Below are positions 1 to 8,840 of a DNA stretch of 64,000 nt, piece by piece. The stretch covers positions 124,001 through 188,000 of the forward strand of contig NZ_PGEX01000001.1 of assembly GCF_002797675.1 (NCBI RefSeq), given 5' to 3'. Source of the stretch: Hallerella succinigenes. GTDB lineage: Bacteria > Fibrobacterota > Fibrobacteria > Fibrobacterales > Fibrobacteraceae. The notes under the pieces are model-generated. The model was not told where the DNA came from. It ran no database searches and worked only from the letters and a program-made list of their open reading frames with translations. How positions within the stretch are numbered: position 1 is the stretch's first letter; each line of letters opens with the position of its first letter. The position numbers and the translations under genes were made by a program.

Positions 1-1812
1 CTGCCAGACAATACTTTCGCGGTACTGAAGATCGTGCATCAACGTATACACGCGATACGGAGTCGTGTAATTCGAAACGATAATATTCACCACGCTCGGA
101 TCCGTGCTGCTACGGGTGATGATTTCTTCGCGCCAGTCGCCAAAGATATCCGCAGAAAGGCAAGGATTCGCCTTGGTGTAATTATTCAAAGTACTATTGT
201 TGATGCCGTAAAGGTTCAAGAAACGATCCACACTTTTAGTCGTGAGATTCCACTTTTCGATCTTACCGCCACTTCCGCCACTTCCCGTAGCGTCCAAAAG
301 TTCATCCTGCAAGTCTCCGCTAAAATACACGCGGAAGTTCACTGACGGCTTGTTTGTCGAAAGGAGTTCTCCCTTCACCGTGCGAACGCCACCACTCGTT
401 CCAGACCACATTTCAAAACCACGGTTCGTAGAATCGATGTCTGCGGCAAGACCACGACCATTATCAACACCCTTGCCGTCGCCATAAGTCGCCTGCAACG
501 TTCCCCAAATGACTTTTCCATCCTTATCGCGGAGTTCTTCCGTATAAATTGCAGCAAGGAATTCTTCGTGAACGTCATAAGTTTCAAGCCCTTCACGATC
601 CGGATCCATATCCGAAACGTGCATAGCGTCACCATGACCGAACCCCGTTCGATAAAGGAGCGTTCCGTCATGCTTCAGGGCGGCAGAACCGTAAATAATT
701 TCGTCAAAGCCATCGCCATTGATATCAGCAACGGTCAAGTTGTGGTTCCCCTGGCCATAAAGGCCCTGCCCCGCTGTCGGATTTTCACTGTACCAGCGAC
801 GGGTCAGATTCTTGCCGTCGAAATCGAATGCGGCAATAAAGGCTTCCGTGTAATAGCCACGGCAAAAGATCATGCTCGGATGAACGCCGTCGAGATAGGC
901 GACCGCAGCGAGCATACGGTTGTCACGGTTCCCATAGGTATCGCCCGAAATCAGACCTCGTCCCGGCAGATAATCGATTGTCGTTATCGCCGCTCCCGTC
1001 TTGCCGTTAAATACAGTCAAGAATTCATTCCCGCTCATGATGGTACCGCTTGTGGTACGGTAATCCACATTCGCGTCCCCGATTACTTTTCCAATGCCAT
1101 CAACCGTCGCGTCACTCGTCTTCATCGCTATTTCGGCAATGCCGTCACCGTCAAAATCATAGACGAGGAACTGCGTATAATGCGCACCGGCACGGATATT
1201 TCTTCCCAGGTCGATTCTCCAAATTTTTGTTCCATCCAATTTATATGCGTCGATATACACATTGCCCGTATATCCGGACTGCGCGTTATCCTTCGAATTG
1301 GACGGATCCCATTTCACAATCAGCTCGTATTCGCCGTCGCCGTCCAAATCGCCCACGCTCATATCGTTCGGCGTATAGGAATAGCTTTCATTCGCCGGAG
1401 TCACCCCATCCGCAGGCGGGTCGAGCTTTACCTGAGTCCATGTGGCGTGCCCATAATTGTCTTTGTAATATTCAGGGAGGGTGATAAAGGTCGAAGAGAC
1501 ATTTCCCTTTTCATCTTTTAACGTATAGACGTCTGTAATGGAGCCGGATGCGTCCACATAGGACGTTGGATCGCTGCCCGAAATTTTGGCGATTTCATTT
1601 CCATTGCGCAAAAGCGTAAACGTCGCCGTCGGTTCATCGGTTCCTAGCAAGCGCCAGGAAACAAAAGTTCCCGTTCCGTTATTCGCAACGGACAGACCGC
1701 GACCGAGTTTTTCCATCTGCGCTGTTGCCGCAAAAGAATCCACAGCTAAACCACCCAGCAGTACGCTTCCGCATACACCAAGGGTTACTTTTTTCATCCA
1801 ATCCATCCGCAT
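1..1812 (-). CDS. Rhamnogalacturonan lyase, PL11 family (C-terminus cut by window edge)
   Basis: This is a secreted enzyme expected to cleave the rhamnogalacturonan-I backbone of pectin by beta-elimination. The frame is open from the start at 1812 to the window edge (604 codons seen). The product begins with a signal peptide (MRMDWMKKVTLG..., hydrophobic to about residue 28, SFA cleavage-like). Repeated D-x-D-G-D/N-G calcium-type blades follow (VGDLDGDGEYE, VYDFDGDGIAE, VADINGDGFDE), with PL11-like segments such as YGQGNHNLTVADINGDG and SADIFGDWREEII, typical of the eight-bladed propeller fold. The start is supported by AGGAG seven bases upstream of the ATG. Family assignment is from recognised sequence pattern. 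Any C-terminal CBM or sorting domain lies outside the window. Confidence 0.88.
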   Translation of the reverse strand, partial: MRMDWMKKVTLGVCGSVLLGGLAVDSFAATAQMEKLGRGLSVANNGTGTFVSWRLLGTDEPTATFTLLRNGNEIAKISGSDPTSYVDASGSITDVYTLKDEKGNVSSTFITLPEYYKDNYGHATWTQVKLDPPADGVTPANESYSYTPNDMSVGDLDGDGEYELIVKWDPSNSKDNAQSGYTGNVYIDAYKLDGTKIWRIDLGRNIRAGAHYTQFLVYDFDGDGIAEIAMKTSDATVDGIGKVIGDANVDYRTTSGTIMSGNEFLTVFNGKTGAAITTIDYLPGRGLISGDTYGNRDNRMLAAVAYLDGVHPSMIFCRGYYTEAFIAAFDFDGKNLTRRWYSENPTAGQGLYGQGNHNLTVADINGDGFDEIIYGSAALKHDGTLLYRTGFGHGDAMHVSDMDPDREGLETYDVHEEFLAAIYTEELRDKDGKVIWGTLQATYGDGKGVDNGRGLAADIDSTNRGFEMWSGTSGGVRTVKGELLSTNKPSVNFRVYFSGDLQDELLDATGSGGSGGKIEKWNLTTKSVDRFLNLYGINNSTLNNYTKANPCLSADIFGDWREEIITRSSTDPSVVNIIVSNYTTPYRVYTLMHDLQYRESIVWQ

Positions 1813-1944
1813 AAAAAATCTCCTATATATGTAAAACTATTCCTCTTTTTAATTTATGCAAAAAATGGAAAAATTAACCGAAGTCTATGGACAACGGTTA
1901 GGGACAATCTTCAATGGTGTTGACAAAAGTTTACAACAAGCTTT

Positions 1945-3645
1945 TTAGCGAATCGCTTGGGGAATCGGCCAACGCACCGCCGGGTTTTGGTTTGCATAAG
2001 AAGCCTTGATCCATGCTTCCGAACGTGAAACACGGCTCACATGCAATTCATCGATGACGCCGTTAAAGAAATGCGTCACGCTATTCGTTTCCGAATCTCG
2101 CGGATAAATCAACTTTCCAATGATGAATAAGCTATCCGTTTCACGCACATCCGAACTCGTCCCTATGGCAGGAGTCGAAGAAACTAGAGAATCGTTCACG
2201 TACATCTTCGCACCCGAAGAATCCTGGACAACGGTCAAGAACGTCCAAACATCTGACAACGCCGAAGAATCCCTATACCAGTACCGTGCGGATTGCGTCG
2301 TAGAATCCGTACCGAAGATTTCATCCGTATAAGCTTCGTAGAGCCAACTTTTTTGGTCCGAACCGGCAAGATACATCAGATGATACTGTGTTGCTCCCTT
2401 GCCAAAAATCACACGGGAAAGTTCATTCCCTTCCATCTTAACCCAGACAGAGAACGTCATCGAATCCTTCACAGAAACGTCAAATTCGCCACTAGCAGTC
2501 CCCGGAATAGTGACCGAACCGAAAGTTCCGCCGTAATGCAAAGCGCTGCCCGCTATCGCTTCTTCCGCGACCGTCAAAGATTCCGGAATGCCGTTGTACA
2601 AATTTCCCGACGCATCGTTCACCGTTTCTGCGCCTTCATCAAAATGCCAGACTGCAATAAATTCATTTTTAAAAACAGCCTTTGCCGAATCCGCAAAAGA
2701 ACTTTCCGCGCCTTCCGCAAACGAAAGGTACAAAGTATCTTTGGAATTCACCCGGAGCTTGGGAATGCGAGCCCAAAACGTAAACTTCCCCGCCGCAGGG
2801 TCTGCAAACGAAACGTCAAGCGGAATCGTATCACCGCAAAGCATAGCGGACCAAGTTCCCTCTAAACGATCCATCCCATTAAAATCATAATCCGCAGAAT
2901 CCAGGTAGAATGTGAGCGGAAAGTGCAAAAGATCTTCCGAAAGGCCGATTTGCGCCGTATTCAGCGGCACCTTGAAGCCAAACGAAACCTTTTTCGCATC
3001 CACTTGGACAGTCGAATCGGAAACCACTTCAACGCCTTTTTCCAAGGAAAGCGCATAGCCATCATCCGAAATAAACACAAATGGGTAAAGGGAATCCGCC
3101 GGGAGAGAATCCACAAAGATATTCCCCATTTTGACCGTCACCGGGCGTAAAATCGTCGTTCCCGGAACATAGACGTAACCCGTCGTTCCATCTTCAAAGC
3201 CATGCGCACCTAGGCGAACACCGCCAAGATCTTCCAAGACAGCGTCCACATCGAGAGTCGTCGTATCCGGAGTCGCAAAAAGGCCGAGCTTCAAGAACTG
3301 GCGACCCGTAGATTCATCCATCGCTTCTAAAGAAAATCCCCCCTCCGGAACTGAATCAAAGGAATAATGGCCCAGGGAATCGGAAACGCCGACAAAAACG
3401 GAATCGAGTTCATCGCCTCCCACAGCCGAAAAAGAGGCCGGGACCACTGCCACACGCGCATAGGCCGCAAGCGAGCCGTCTTCAAACCGAATCGTACCGG
3501 CGATTTCCGGATTTCCTGATTCTGCGCTATTTCCAAGGGATGTTCTGCCGTCTGAACACGCCAAAACGAATAAAGAAGCGAGAGCAATCCACGCGATCAC
3601 TCCATATTTTGTTAAATTTTTGGCGTTTTTACACATATATCCCAT
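1945..3645 (-). CDS. LamG-domain surface lipoprotein
   Basis: This is a predicted lipoprotein of 566 aa. An N-terminal hydrophobic stretch ends in a lipobox-like LFVLAC at Cys30 (Cys27 if the second in-frame ATG is used). Next comes a carboxypeptidase-regulatory-like beta domain (about 45-130, GTIRFEDGSLAAYARV), then a region resembling DUF2341 (about 245-335, WARIPKLRVNSKDTLYLSF). A laminin-G/concanavalin-like domain closes the protein (about 335-560, with AVWHFDEG, DSMTFSVWVKM and FNGVIDELHVSR). Such proteins in Fibrobacter are thought to act at the cell surface, often in polysaccharide binding; no catalytic residues were identified. It lies 132 bp upstream of the PL11 lyase on the same strand, so the two may be co-expressed. 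Specific function is unknown. Confidence 0.82.
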   Translation of the reverse strand: MGYMCKNAKNLTKYGVIAWIALASLFVLACSDGRTSLGNSAESGNPEIAGTIRFEDGSLAAYARVAVVPASFSAVGGDELDSVFVGVSDSLGHYSFDSVPEGGFSLEAMDESTGRQFLKLGLFATPDTTTLDVDAVLEDLGGVRLGAHGFEDGTTGYVYVPGTTILRPVTVKMGNIFVDSLPADSLYPFVFISDDGYALSLEKGVEVVSDSTVQVDAKKVSFGFKVPLNTAQIGLSEDLLHFPLTFYLDSADYDFNGMDRLEGTWSAMLCGDTIPLDVSFADPAAGKFTFWARIPKLRVNSKDTLYLSFAEGAESSFADSAKAVFKNEFIAVWHFDEGAETVNDASGNLYNGIPESLTVAEEAIAGSALHYGGTFGSVTIPGTASGEFDVSVKDSMTFSVWVKMEGNELSRVIFGKGATQYHLMYLAGSDQKSWLYEAYTDEIFGTDSTTQSARYWYRDSSALSDVWTFLTVVQDSSGAKMYVNDSLVSSTPAIGTSSDVRETDSLFIIGKLIYPRDSETNSVTHFFNGVIDELHVSRVSRSEAWIKASYANQNPAVRWPIPQAIR

Positions 3646-3746
3646 ACAACCTTGTAGACAATATATATTCTACCGGCAAAAGTACGGACAAAAAAGAATT
3701 TGCAGTGTTGTCCACAGACAATCCCACCCCCGCTTTTTTCAAAAAA

Positions 3747-5609
3747 TTAATGATTTTCAACCCAATGGGTGAGCACCATAATGTCTGAAGGGCGAATTCC
3801 CGGAATGCGGGAGGCGCTGCCCACGGTCAAGGGGCGAGCTTCAGCCAAACGCTCCCGACTTTCGATTGAAAGTGCCGAAATTTGGCTAAAATCGGTATCC
3901 GGGGCAAGCTTGATGCGGTCCATCTTCTTTTCGTGTTCGATTTCCTTCGCTTGGCGGGCAAAGAATCCGGCATAAGCCTCTTCGGCAAAAAGATTCCACA
4001 TGTCACGACGGATAAGCTTTGAATTCGGGACGAACTTTTGGAAAAACGCTTCGGGGTCGATGCCCGGGCGGCGGAGAACCGTATTCAAACGGATCGATTC
4101 ACGGGTCGGAGCTTGTCCTGCCGCTTCGAGGAACGGGTTGATTTCTGCGGCGGTTACCGGAGTTTCGGCGAGGTACTTCTGTACGCGAGCCATTTCTGCC
4201 TTGCGAGTTTCCCAAGCCGCATACTGGGCGTCGTCGATCATGCCGATTTTGCGGGCGCGGTCCTTTAAGCGGGAATCCGCATTGTCCGAGCGCAAAAAGA
4301 GACGGTACTCGGCGCGGCTCGTGAACATGCGGTATGGTTCGTCGAGCAAAAAGTGCGAAAGATCGTCTGCCATGACGCCGATGTAACTTTCGGAGCGTCC
4401 GAGCATAAAAGGCTCCGCATTCTGGGTCTTGAGAGCCGCGTTGATTCCCGCGATCATTCCCTGACCCGCGGCTTCTTCGTAACCGCTCGTGCCGCAGACC
4501 TGGCCTGCAAAGTAAAGTCCCGGGATCGTCTTGCATTCAAAAGTCGGGTAAAGCTGCGTCGCATCGATGCTGTCGTATTCGACCGCGTAACCGATTTGCA
4601 TCACGCGCACCTTTTCAAGCCCCTGAATCGTGTGCAAAGCGTCGAGTTGGATTTCTGCCGGAAGGCTCGAACTGAAGCCGTTCAAGTAAACGCGTTCCAC
4701 ATCCTTCGTTTCCGGTTCCAAAAAAAGCTGATGACCGTCCTTGTCGCCAAAGCGGTTAATTTTGTCTTCAATGCTCGGGCAGTAGCGCGGGCCTTTGCCC
4801 TTAATGCGGCCAGAGAACATCGGGCTGTCTTTAAAGCCCGAACGCAGAATGTCATGCGTTTTAATGTTCGTGCGGGTAATCCAGCAGCAGTTGCCGTTGT
4901 CGATAGGTCCTGCGGAGCGGTCGCTCATCGGCCAAGGATTTTCGTCGCCCGGCTGTTCCTGTAAAATGTTAAAGTTAATCGTCGATGGATCGAGACGGCT
5001 CGGCGTACCGGTCTTTAAGCGGCGAAGGCGCAGCCCGTTCGAAAGAATGGACTTCGAGAGCGCGTCTGCACTCGGTTCGCCGACGCGCCCGCCGATGCTC
5101 GTTTCAAGACCGGTGAACATTTTGGAAGCGAGGAAGGTACCGCTCGTGATGACAAGCGTTTTGGTTTCAAAACGTTTGCCGGAAAGCAGCGTGAGTTCCA
5201 TTTTGCCGTTCGGCATGCGGTCAAAAGCGGCGAGTTCACCCTGGATCAGGTGCAAGCCTTTGCAATTTTCAAGCGTTTCACGGGCGACTCGGCTGTAAGC
5301 TTTCAAATCGCACTGCGCACGCGGTCCCCAAACGGCGGGTCCCTTGCTCAAATTCAGCATGCGGAACTGAATTCCCGCCTTGTCCGTCAAAAGTCCCATA
5401 AGGCCGCCCAACGCATCGATATCGCGAACGATCTGGCCCTTGCTCACCCCGCCCACCGCCGGATTGCACGACATTCTGCCGATTGCATCCAATTCCATCG
5501 TAATCATCGCCGTTTTCACGCCGATTTTCCACGCCGCATGGGCCGCTTCAATACCCGCATGACCGCCGCCGATCACCACTACGTCAAAAGAATTTTGGAT
5601 TGCACTCAT
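3747..5609 (-). CDS. mnmG: tRNA uridine-5-carboxymethylaminomethyl modification enzyme MnmG (GidA)
   Basis: This FAD-dependent protein works with MnmE to install the carboxymethylaminomethyl group on wobble U34 of several tRNAs. The 620-aa product is close to the usual length (about 630). The N-terminal FAD motif VVVIGGGHAGIEAAHAA is clear, followed by the family signature RMSCNPAVGGVSKGQIVRDIDA and the central SRAEYRLFLRSDNAD motif. The frame is open further upstream to 5708, but the ATG at 5609 (MSAIQNSFDVVVIGGG) is preferred because GAAGG sits six bases before it and the family begins just ahead of the FAD motif. It is transcribed divergently from the trp leader; no mnmE is seen. Confidence 0.96.
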   Translation of the reverse strand: MSAIQNSFDVVVIGGGHAGIEAAHAAWKIGVKTAMITMELDAIGRMSCNPAVGGVSKGQIVRDIDALGGLMGLLTDKAGIQFRMLNLSKGPAVWGPRAQCDLKAYSRVARETLENCKGLHLIQGELAAFDRMPNGKMELTLLSGKRFETKTLVITSGTFLASKMFTGLETSIGGRVGEPSADALSKSILSNGLRLRRLKTGTPSRLDPSTINFNILQEQPGDENPWPMSDRSAGPIDNGNCCWITRTNIKTHDILRSGFKDSPMFSGRIKGKGPRYCPSIEDKINRFGDKDGHQLFLEPETKDVERVYLNGFSSSLPAEIQLDALHTIQGLEKVRVMQIGYAVEYDSIDATQLYPTFECKTIPGLYFAGQVCGTSGYEEAAGQGMIAGINAALKTQNAEPFMLGRSESYIGVMADDLSHFLLDEPYRMFTSRAEYRLFLRSDNADSRLKDRARKIGMIDDAQYAAWETRKAEMARVQKYLAETPVTAAEINPFLEAAGQAPTRESIRLNTVLRRPGIDPEAFFQKFVPNSKLIRRDMWNLFAEEAYAGFFARQAKEIEHEKKMDRIKLAPDTDFSQISALSIESRERLAEARPLTVGSASRIPGIRPSDIMVLTHWVENH

Positions 5610-5649
5610 AGACAGCCTTCTTTTTTGCAACGCAAATTTAGAAAATCCC

Positions 5650-5678
5650 TTGCCAATGAAAAGAGCATTGTCTATTTT
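5650..5678 (+). promoter_or_regulatory. Candidate promoter of the trpBA operon
   Basis: A TTGCCA hexamer (5650-5655) and TATTTT (5673-5678) are separated by 17 bp, as for a sigma-70-type promoter. The predicted transcription start is near 5685, immediately before the ATG of the Trp-rich leader peptide, so the leader peptide may be translated from a leaderless or nearly leaderless mRNA. This is inferred from spacing and similarity only. Confidence 0.5.
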
Positions 5679-5685
5679 TACGGCG

Positions 5686-5730
5686 ATGAAAAACGTAAAG
5701 AACAACAATCGCTGGTGGCGTCGGGCTTAA
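5686..5730 (+). CDS. trpL: trp operon leader peptide with tandem Trp codons
   Basis: This short ORF, MKNVKNNNRWWRRA, has two adjacent tryptophan codons (TGGTGG, 5713-5718) four codons before its stop. It lies directly upstream of a three-way competing hairpin and trpB. That is the layout of a ribosome-mediated trp attenuator: when charged tRNA-Trp is scarce the ribosome stalls at TGGTGG and covers the first hairpin arm. An in-frame ATG at 5656 would give a 24-aa version, but it overlaps the candidate promoter spacer, so the 14-aa version is preferred. No clear Shine-Dalgarno precedes either start. Confidence 0.82.
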   Translation: MKNVKNNNRWWRRA

Positions 5731-5808
5731 CATAAAGTCCGGGTTTTTGCGTTATTATTAGGAGTTTTAGATAACCTTCCGGACAATTCCGGAAGGTTTT
5801 TTGTTTTT
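5722..5808 (+). promoter_or_regulatory. trp attenuator (mutually exclusive hairpins)
   Basis: Four segments can be traced. Arm 1, CGGGCTT (5722-5728), pairs with arm 2, AAGTCCG (5735-5741), around a 6-nt loop with one G-U pair. Arm 2 can instead use GTCCGG (5737-5742) to pair with CCGGAC (5779-5784), the antiterminator. Arm 3 (5773-5783) pairs perfectly over 11 bp with arm 4 (5788-5798) around a CAAT loop, and a T-rich run follows (to 5808): the terminator. Arm 1 overlaps the end of the leader peptide just after the two Trp codons. This matches the classical attenuation logic; in vivo behaviour is inferred. Confidence 0.85.
5773..5808 (+). terminator. Attenuator terminator upstream of trpB
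   Basis: An 11-bp perfect stem (5773-5783 with 5788-5798) with a 4-nt loop is followed by TTTTTTGTTTTT. It sits between the Trp leader peptide and trpB, so its formation would stop transcription when tryptophan is plentiful. Confidence 0.88.
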
Positions 5809-5826
5809 AATCAGAAGGAAAACACC

Positions 5827-7098
5827 ATGTACAGTGACAACGGTTTCTTTGACAACTTCGGCGGCAAATATGTTGCAGAAGTTCTCCGTCGCCCGCTCGA
5901 TGAACTCGAAACGGCTTTTCACCATTATATGAAGGATCCGCAGTTCCTCGCGGAACTCGCCGAAATCCAGCGCGATTACATCGGTCGCGAAACCCCTCTG
6001 CTTTACGCCCCGCGTGCAACGGAACTTCTCGGCGGTGCCAAGATCTACATTAAGCTCGAAGGCCTTGCCAATACAGGCGCCCACAAGATAAACAATGCGA
6101 TTGGCCAGGTACTGCTCGCGAAGCACATGGGCAAAAAGCGTATTATCGCCGAAACAGGTGCGGGCCAGCACGGCGTCGCCACGGCGGCCGCCTGTGCAAA
6201 GCTCGGCTTGGATTGCACGGTTTACATGGGAGAAGTCGATGTGCGCCGTCAGCAGCCGAACGTCGCCTCCATGGAACTTTACGGAGCAAAAGTTGTCGCC
6301 GTCACAAGCGGCGCCCGCACCTTGAAAGACGCCGTGAACGAAGCGATGCGCGACTGGGCCGCCCACCCGGATACGACGCACTATGTGCTCGGTTCCGCTT
6401 TAGGTCCTGCCCCGTTCCCGGACATTGTACACCGTTTCCAATCCGTCATCGGTGACGAAGTCAAGCGCCAATGCGCAGAACGCGGCATCGATATCGGTGC
6501 GATGGTCGCCTGTGTCGGCGGAGGTTCGAATTCGATCGGTTTCTTTAGTCCGTTCATCGATGAAGATTCTCCGCGCTTGATTGGAGCCGAAGCGGGTGGC
6601 GTTGGCCCGAACATCGGCGAAAACGCAAGCCGCATGACCGGCAACGCAAGCCGCGAAGGCATTGTGCAGGGTTACAAGAGCCGTTTTCTTTTGGATGACG
6701 ACGGGCAGTCCCTGCCGACGCGTTCGATTTCTGCAGGTCTCGACTACATGGGAATCGGTCCGCAGCTCGCCGCCCTCGGCATGAAGGGACGCATTGAATT
6801 CACGAGCATCCTTGACAAGGAAGTTCTCGAAGCTCTGAACTTCTTTGCAAAGAACGAAGGCGTTCTCTTTGCCCTCGAAAGCGCTCACGCCGGTGCAGCC
6901 GCCATGAAGATTGCGAAGGAAATCCCGAAGGACAAGGCGATCATCATCAATATGAGCGGCCGTGGCGACAAGGACGTCTTTATTTCGAGCCCGGTATTCC
7001 GCCCGAACGAATGGAAAAAATTCCTCGAATGCGAACTTGAACGCTTGAACGAAAACAAGGATATTCACAACGCGAAGATTATGGGAGAAAGCAAGTAA
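5827..7098 (+). CDS. trpB: Tryptophan synthase beta chain
   Basis: TrpB condenses indole with L-serine to make L-tryptophan, using PLP, in an alpha2beta2 complex with TrpA. The 423-aa product shows the PLP-lysine motif GAHKINNAIGQVLLAKHMGK, the catalytic glutamate motif AETGAGQHGVATA, and the phosphate-binding GGGSNSIG. The C-terminal NMSGRGDKD is also as expected. An AAGGA lies eight bases before the ATG. It follows the attenuator and overlaps trpA by one base (TAATG), indicating translational coupling. No other trp genes are in the window, so trpBA is a separate transcription unit here. Confidence 0.98.
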   Translation: MYSDNGFFDNFGGKYVAEVLRRPLDELETAFHHYMKDPQFLAELAEIQRDYIGRETPLLYAPRATELLGGAKIYIKLEGLANTGAHKINNAIGQVLLAKHMGKKRIIAETGAGQHGVATAAACAKLGLDCTVYMGEVDVRRQQPNVASMELYGAKVVAVTSGARTLKDAVNEAMRDWAAHPDTTHYVLGSALGPAPFPDIVHRFQSVIGDEVKRQCAERGIDIGAMVACVGGGSNSIGFFSPFIDEDSPRLIGAEAGGVGPNIGENASRMTGNASREGIVQGYKSRFLLDDDGQSLPTRSISAGLDYMGIGPQLAALGMKGRIEFTSILDKEVLEALNFFAKNEGVLFALESAHAGAAAMKIAKEIPKDKAIIINMSGRGDKDVFISSPVFRPNEWKKFLECELERLNENKDIHNAKIMGESK

Positions 7099-7850
7099 TG
7101 TCTAAGATCAAATTGATGAGCCATCTCGTCGCAGGCTACCCGACAGAAGAGCTTTCCTTTGCGGCAGCCTCTGCCATGGTCCGCGGCGGTGCAAGCATTC
7201 TCGAAATCCAGCTCGCCTTTAGCGATCCTTCTGCAGACGGCCCCGCCATTCAGGGCGCTTGCACCGAAGTGCTATCCCACAATTACAAGGTCAAGGACGG
7301 ACTCGCCTTTATCGAACGCGTTCACAAGGCTTTCCCGGAAGTTTCGATCTACATCATGAGTTACGGCTCCCTGATTTACACTCCGGGCGTCGATAACTTC
7401 TGCAAGCGCGCAAGCGAAGCGGGCGTTACCGGCATGATCATTCCGGATCTACCTTTTGACCATGACGAGGGCCTGACCGCCGCTTGTAAAAAGTACGGCA
7501 TGGACAACATCCCGGTCGCAAGCCCGAGCATGAGCGAGGAACGCCTTTCGAAACTCGCCCACGCCGGCTTCAGGTACATCTACGCGGCCCTCCGCGTGGG
7601 CATTACCGGTACGCAGACCGTAATTGACCAGGCGACTCTCGATTTTCTTTCGAAGGTCGGCGCTGGAGGCTCCAAGGTGTACGGTGGTTTCGGCATTTCG
7701 AACGGCGAACAGTCCAAGGCGATTTCAAGCTCCGTAGATGCGGTCATCGCAGGTTCTGTCTTTGTGCGCATTATCAAGGAAAACGCAAGCGACAAGGAAG
7801 CCCTTTCGAAAGCTGTCGAAGCAAAGGCCCGTGAACTCTGCGGACTGTAG
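7098..7850 (+). CDS. trpA: Tryptophan synthase alpha chain
   Basis: TrpA cleaves indole-3-glycerol phosphate and channels indole to TrpB. The 250-aa product is slightly shorter than E. coli TrpA (268) because the N-terminal helix is short. Catalytic residues are recognisable: the Glu of ILEIQ and the Asp of FSDPSADGP. The phosphate-binding segments GGFGISNGEQ and AGSVFVRII are present. The usual G-x-P before FSDP is Q-L-A here, a local variation. It starts on the last base of the trpB stop and is followed by a long perfect inverted repeat. Confidence 0.95.
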   Translation: MSKIKLMSHLVAGYPTEELSFAAASAMVRGGASILEIQLAFSDPSADGPAIQGACTEVLSHNYKVKDGLAFIERVHKAFPEVSIYIMSYGSLIYTPGVDNFCKRASEAGVTGMIIPDLPFDHDEGLTAACKKYGMDNIPVASPSMSEERLSKLAHAGFRYIYAALRVGITGTQTVIDQATLDFLSKVGAGGSKVYGGFGISNGEQSKAISSSVDAVIAGSVFVRIIKENASDKEALSKAVEAKARELCGL

Positions 7851-7896
7851 GCTTTTACATCTGACTTGAAAACATTGAAAAATGCTCGGGTAAAAT

Positions 7897-7940
7897 GATG
7901 TGAACCCCGAAAGTTGTGTCCAACTTTCGGGGTTCACATC
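7897..7940. terminator. 20-bp perfect inverted repeat between trpA and the Fic gene
   Basis: Positions 7897-7916 and 7921-7940 are perfectly complementary around a TGTC loop. The repeat lies between the convergent ends of trpA (+) and the HTH-Fic gene (-). Neither side carries a strong T-tract (only TCATTTTA on the minus strand), so it is probably a bidirectional transcription-stopping or mRNA-stabilising structure rather than a textbook intrinsic terminator. Confidence 0.65.
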
Positions 7941-7962
7941 ACTACGCCGGTGAGTTTCTTTT

Positions 7963-8838
7963 TTATATCTTAAAATATTCAATCAAAGCTTTGTAGTTGT
8001 CTTGTGCTGTTAAGCATGTGTCTCTTAAAAATTCGTTGACATGTCCCCAGTTCTGTAATCCCCTGTAATAGAAAAATCTCAGTTCTTCGCTGATGATAAA
8101 AGGAGTGATTCCCTTTTGTAGGCATTGCCAAAATAGCAGTAATCGACCGACACGGCCATTCCCGTCTTGAAATGGATGAATCCTTTCGAATTGTACATGA
8201 AAATCCAAAATATCGTCGAAGGATACTTTTTTGATGGAATTGAAAGATGAAAGAAGTTTTGCTATTAGTTTGTGGACATCTTTTGGGCTTGCAGTTTTTT
8301 CGTCACCAATTTCATTAGGCAATTTTTTGTAATCGCCTACAGCAAACCAACCTTTCTGACTGTCCGAGGTATTGGTCTTTAAAATTTGGTGAAGTTGCTT
8401 GATGTGCGGTTCCGTGATTTTATCTGTGGCGTAATCAATGACATAATCTATGCAACGGAAATGATTGACTGTCTCCATGATGTCATCTATGCGAGTGTTT
8501 TCAGATGTGATTCCAAGTGTATTTGTTTCGAAAATGAATCGGGTCTGCTCTTTGGTGAGACGGCTGCCTTCAATATGGTTGGAATGATAGGTTAGGTCGA
8601 TTTGCGTGCGATGGTAGATGCCGCCTTTAAGCTTACTTTCTTTTTCTTCTCTTAAGCGTAAAAGAAGTGGCGAAAGCTTTGCTTTGCCTTTGGTTGGCTT
8701 TTTGGCGTCTACAGGAATGTTCCATGTCTTTCCTGTTAAAAAAACACCTTCGATTTTGCCTGTTTTACAGTAATTTCGGACTGTGCGTTCGCTAATCCCA
8801 TGTTTTTCTGCAAATTGAGTGACTGAAATAAAATCCAT
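7963..8838 (-). CDS. HTH-Fic domain protein (putative AMPylase and transcriptional regulator)
   Basis: Fic enzymes transfer AMP or another nucleotide moiety to target proteins. The 291-aa product begins with a MerR/excisionase-like helix-turn-helix (SVTQFAEKHGISERTVRNY, about residues 5-25). A Fic domain follows with the complete active-site motif HPFQDGNGRVGR. An inhibitory-helix motif of the (S/T)xxxE(G/N) type is visible as SNHIEG before the core, suggesting class II auto-inhibition. The frame stays open upstream to 8967, but the ATG at 8838 starts right at the HTH and downstream of operator-like repeats. The HTH plus the repeated sites suggest autoregulation. Targets are unknown. Confidence 0.86.
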   Translation of the reverse strand: MDFISVTQFAEKHGISERTVRNYCKTGKIEGVFLTGKTWNIPVDAKKPTKGKAKLSPLLLRLREEKESKLKGGIYHRTQIDLTYHSNHIEGSRLTKEQTRFIFETNTLGITSENTRIDDIMETVNHFRCIDYVIDYATDKITEPHIKQLHQILKTNTSDSQKGWFAVGDYKKLPNEIGDEKTASPKDVHKLIAKLLSSFNSIKKVSFDDILDFHVQFERIHPFQDGNGRVGRLLLFWQCLQKGITPFIISEELRFFYYRGLQNWGHVNEFLRDTCLTAQDNYKALIEYFKI

Positions 8839-8840
8839 AG

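Noticed and set aside
3646-3746. TTGTCCACA (3708-3716), one base from a DnaA box, near mnmG, a gene often next to oriC
   Set aside because: It is a single site with no cluster of boxes, no AT-rich unwinding region, and no dnaA or dnaN nearby. It also lies downstream of mnmG.
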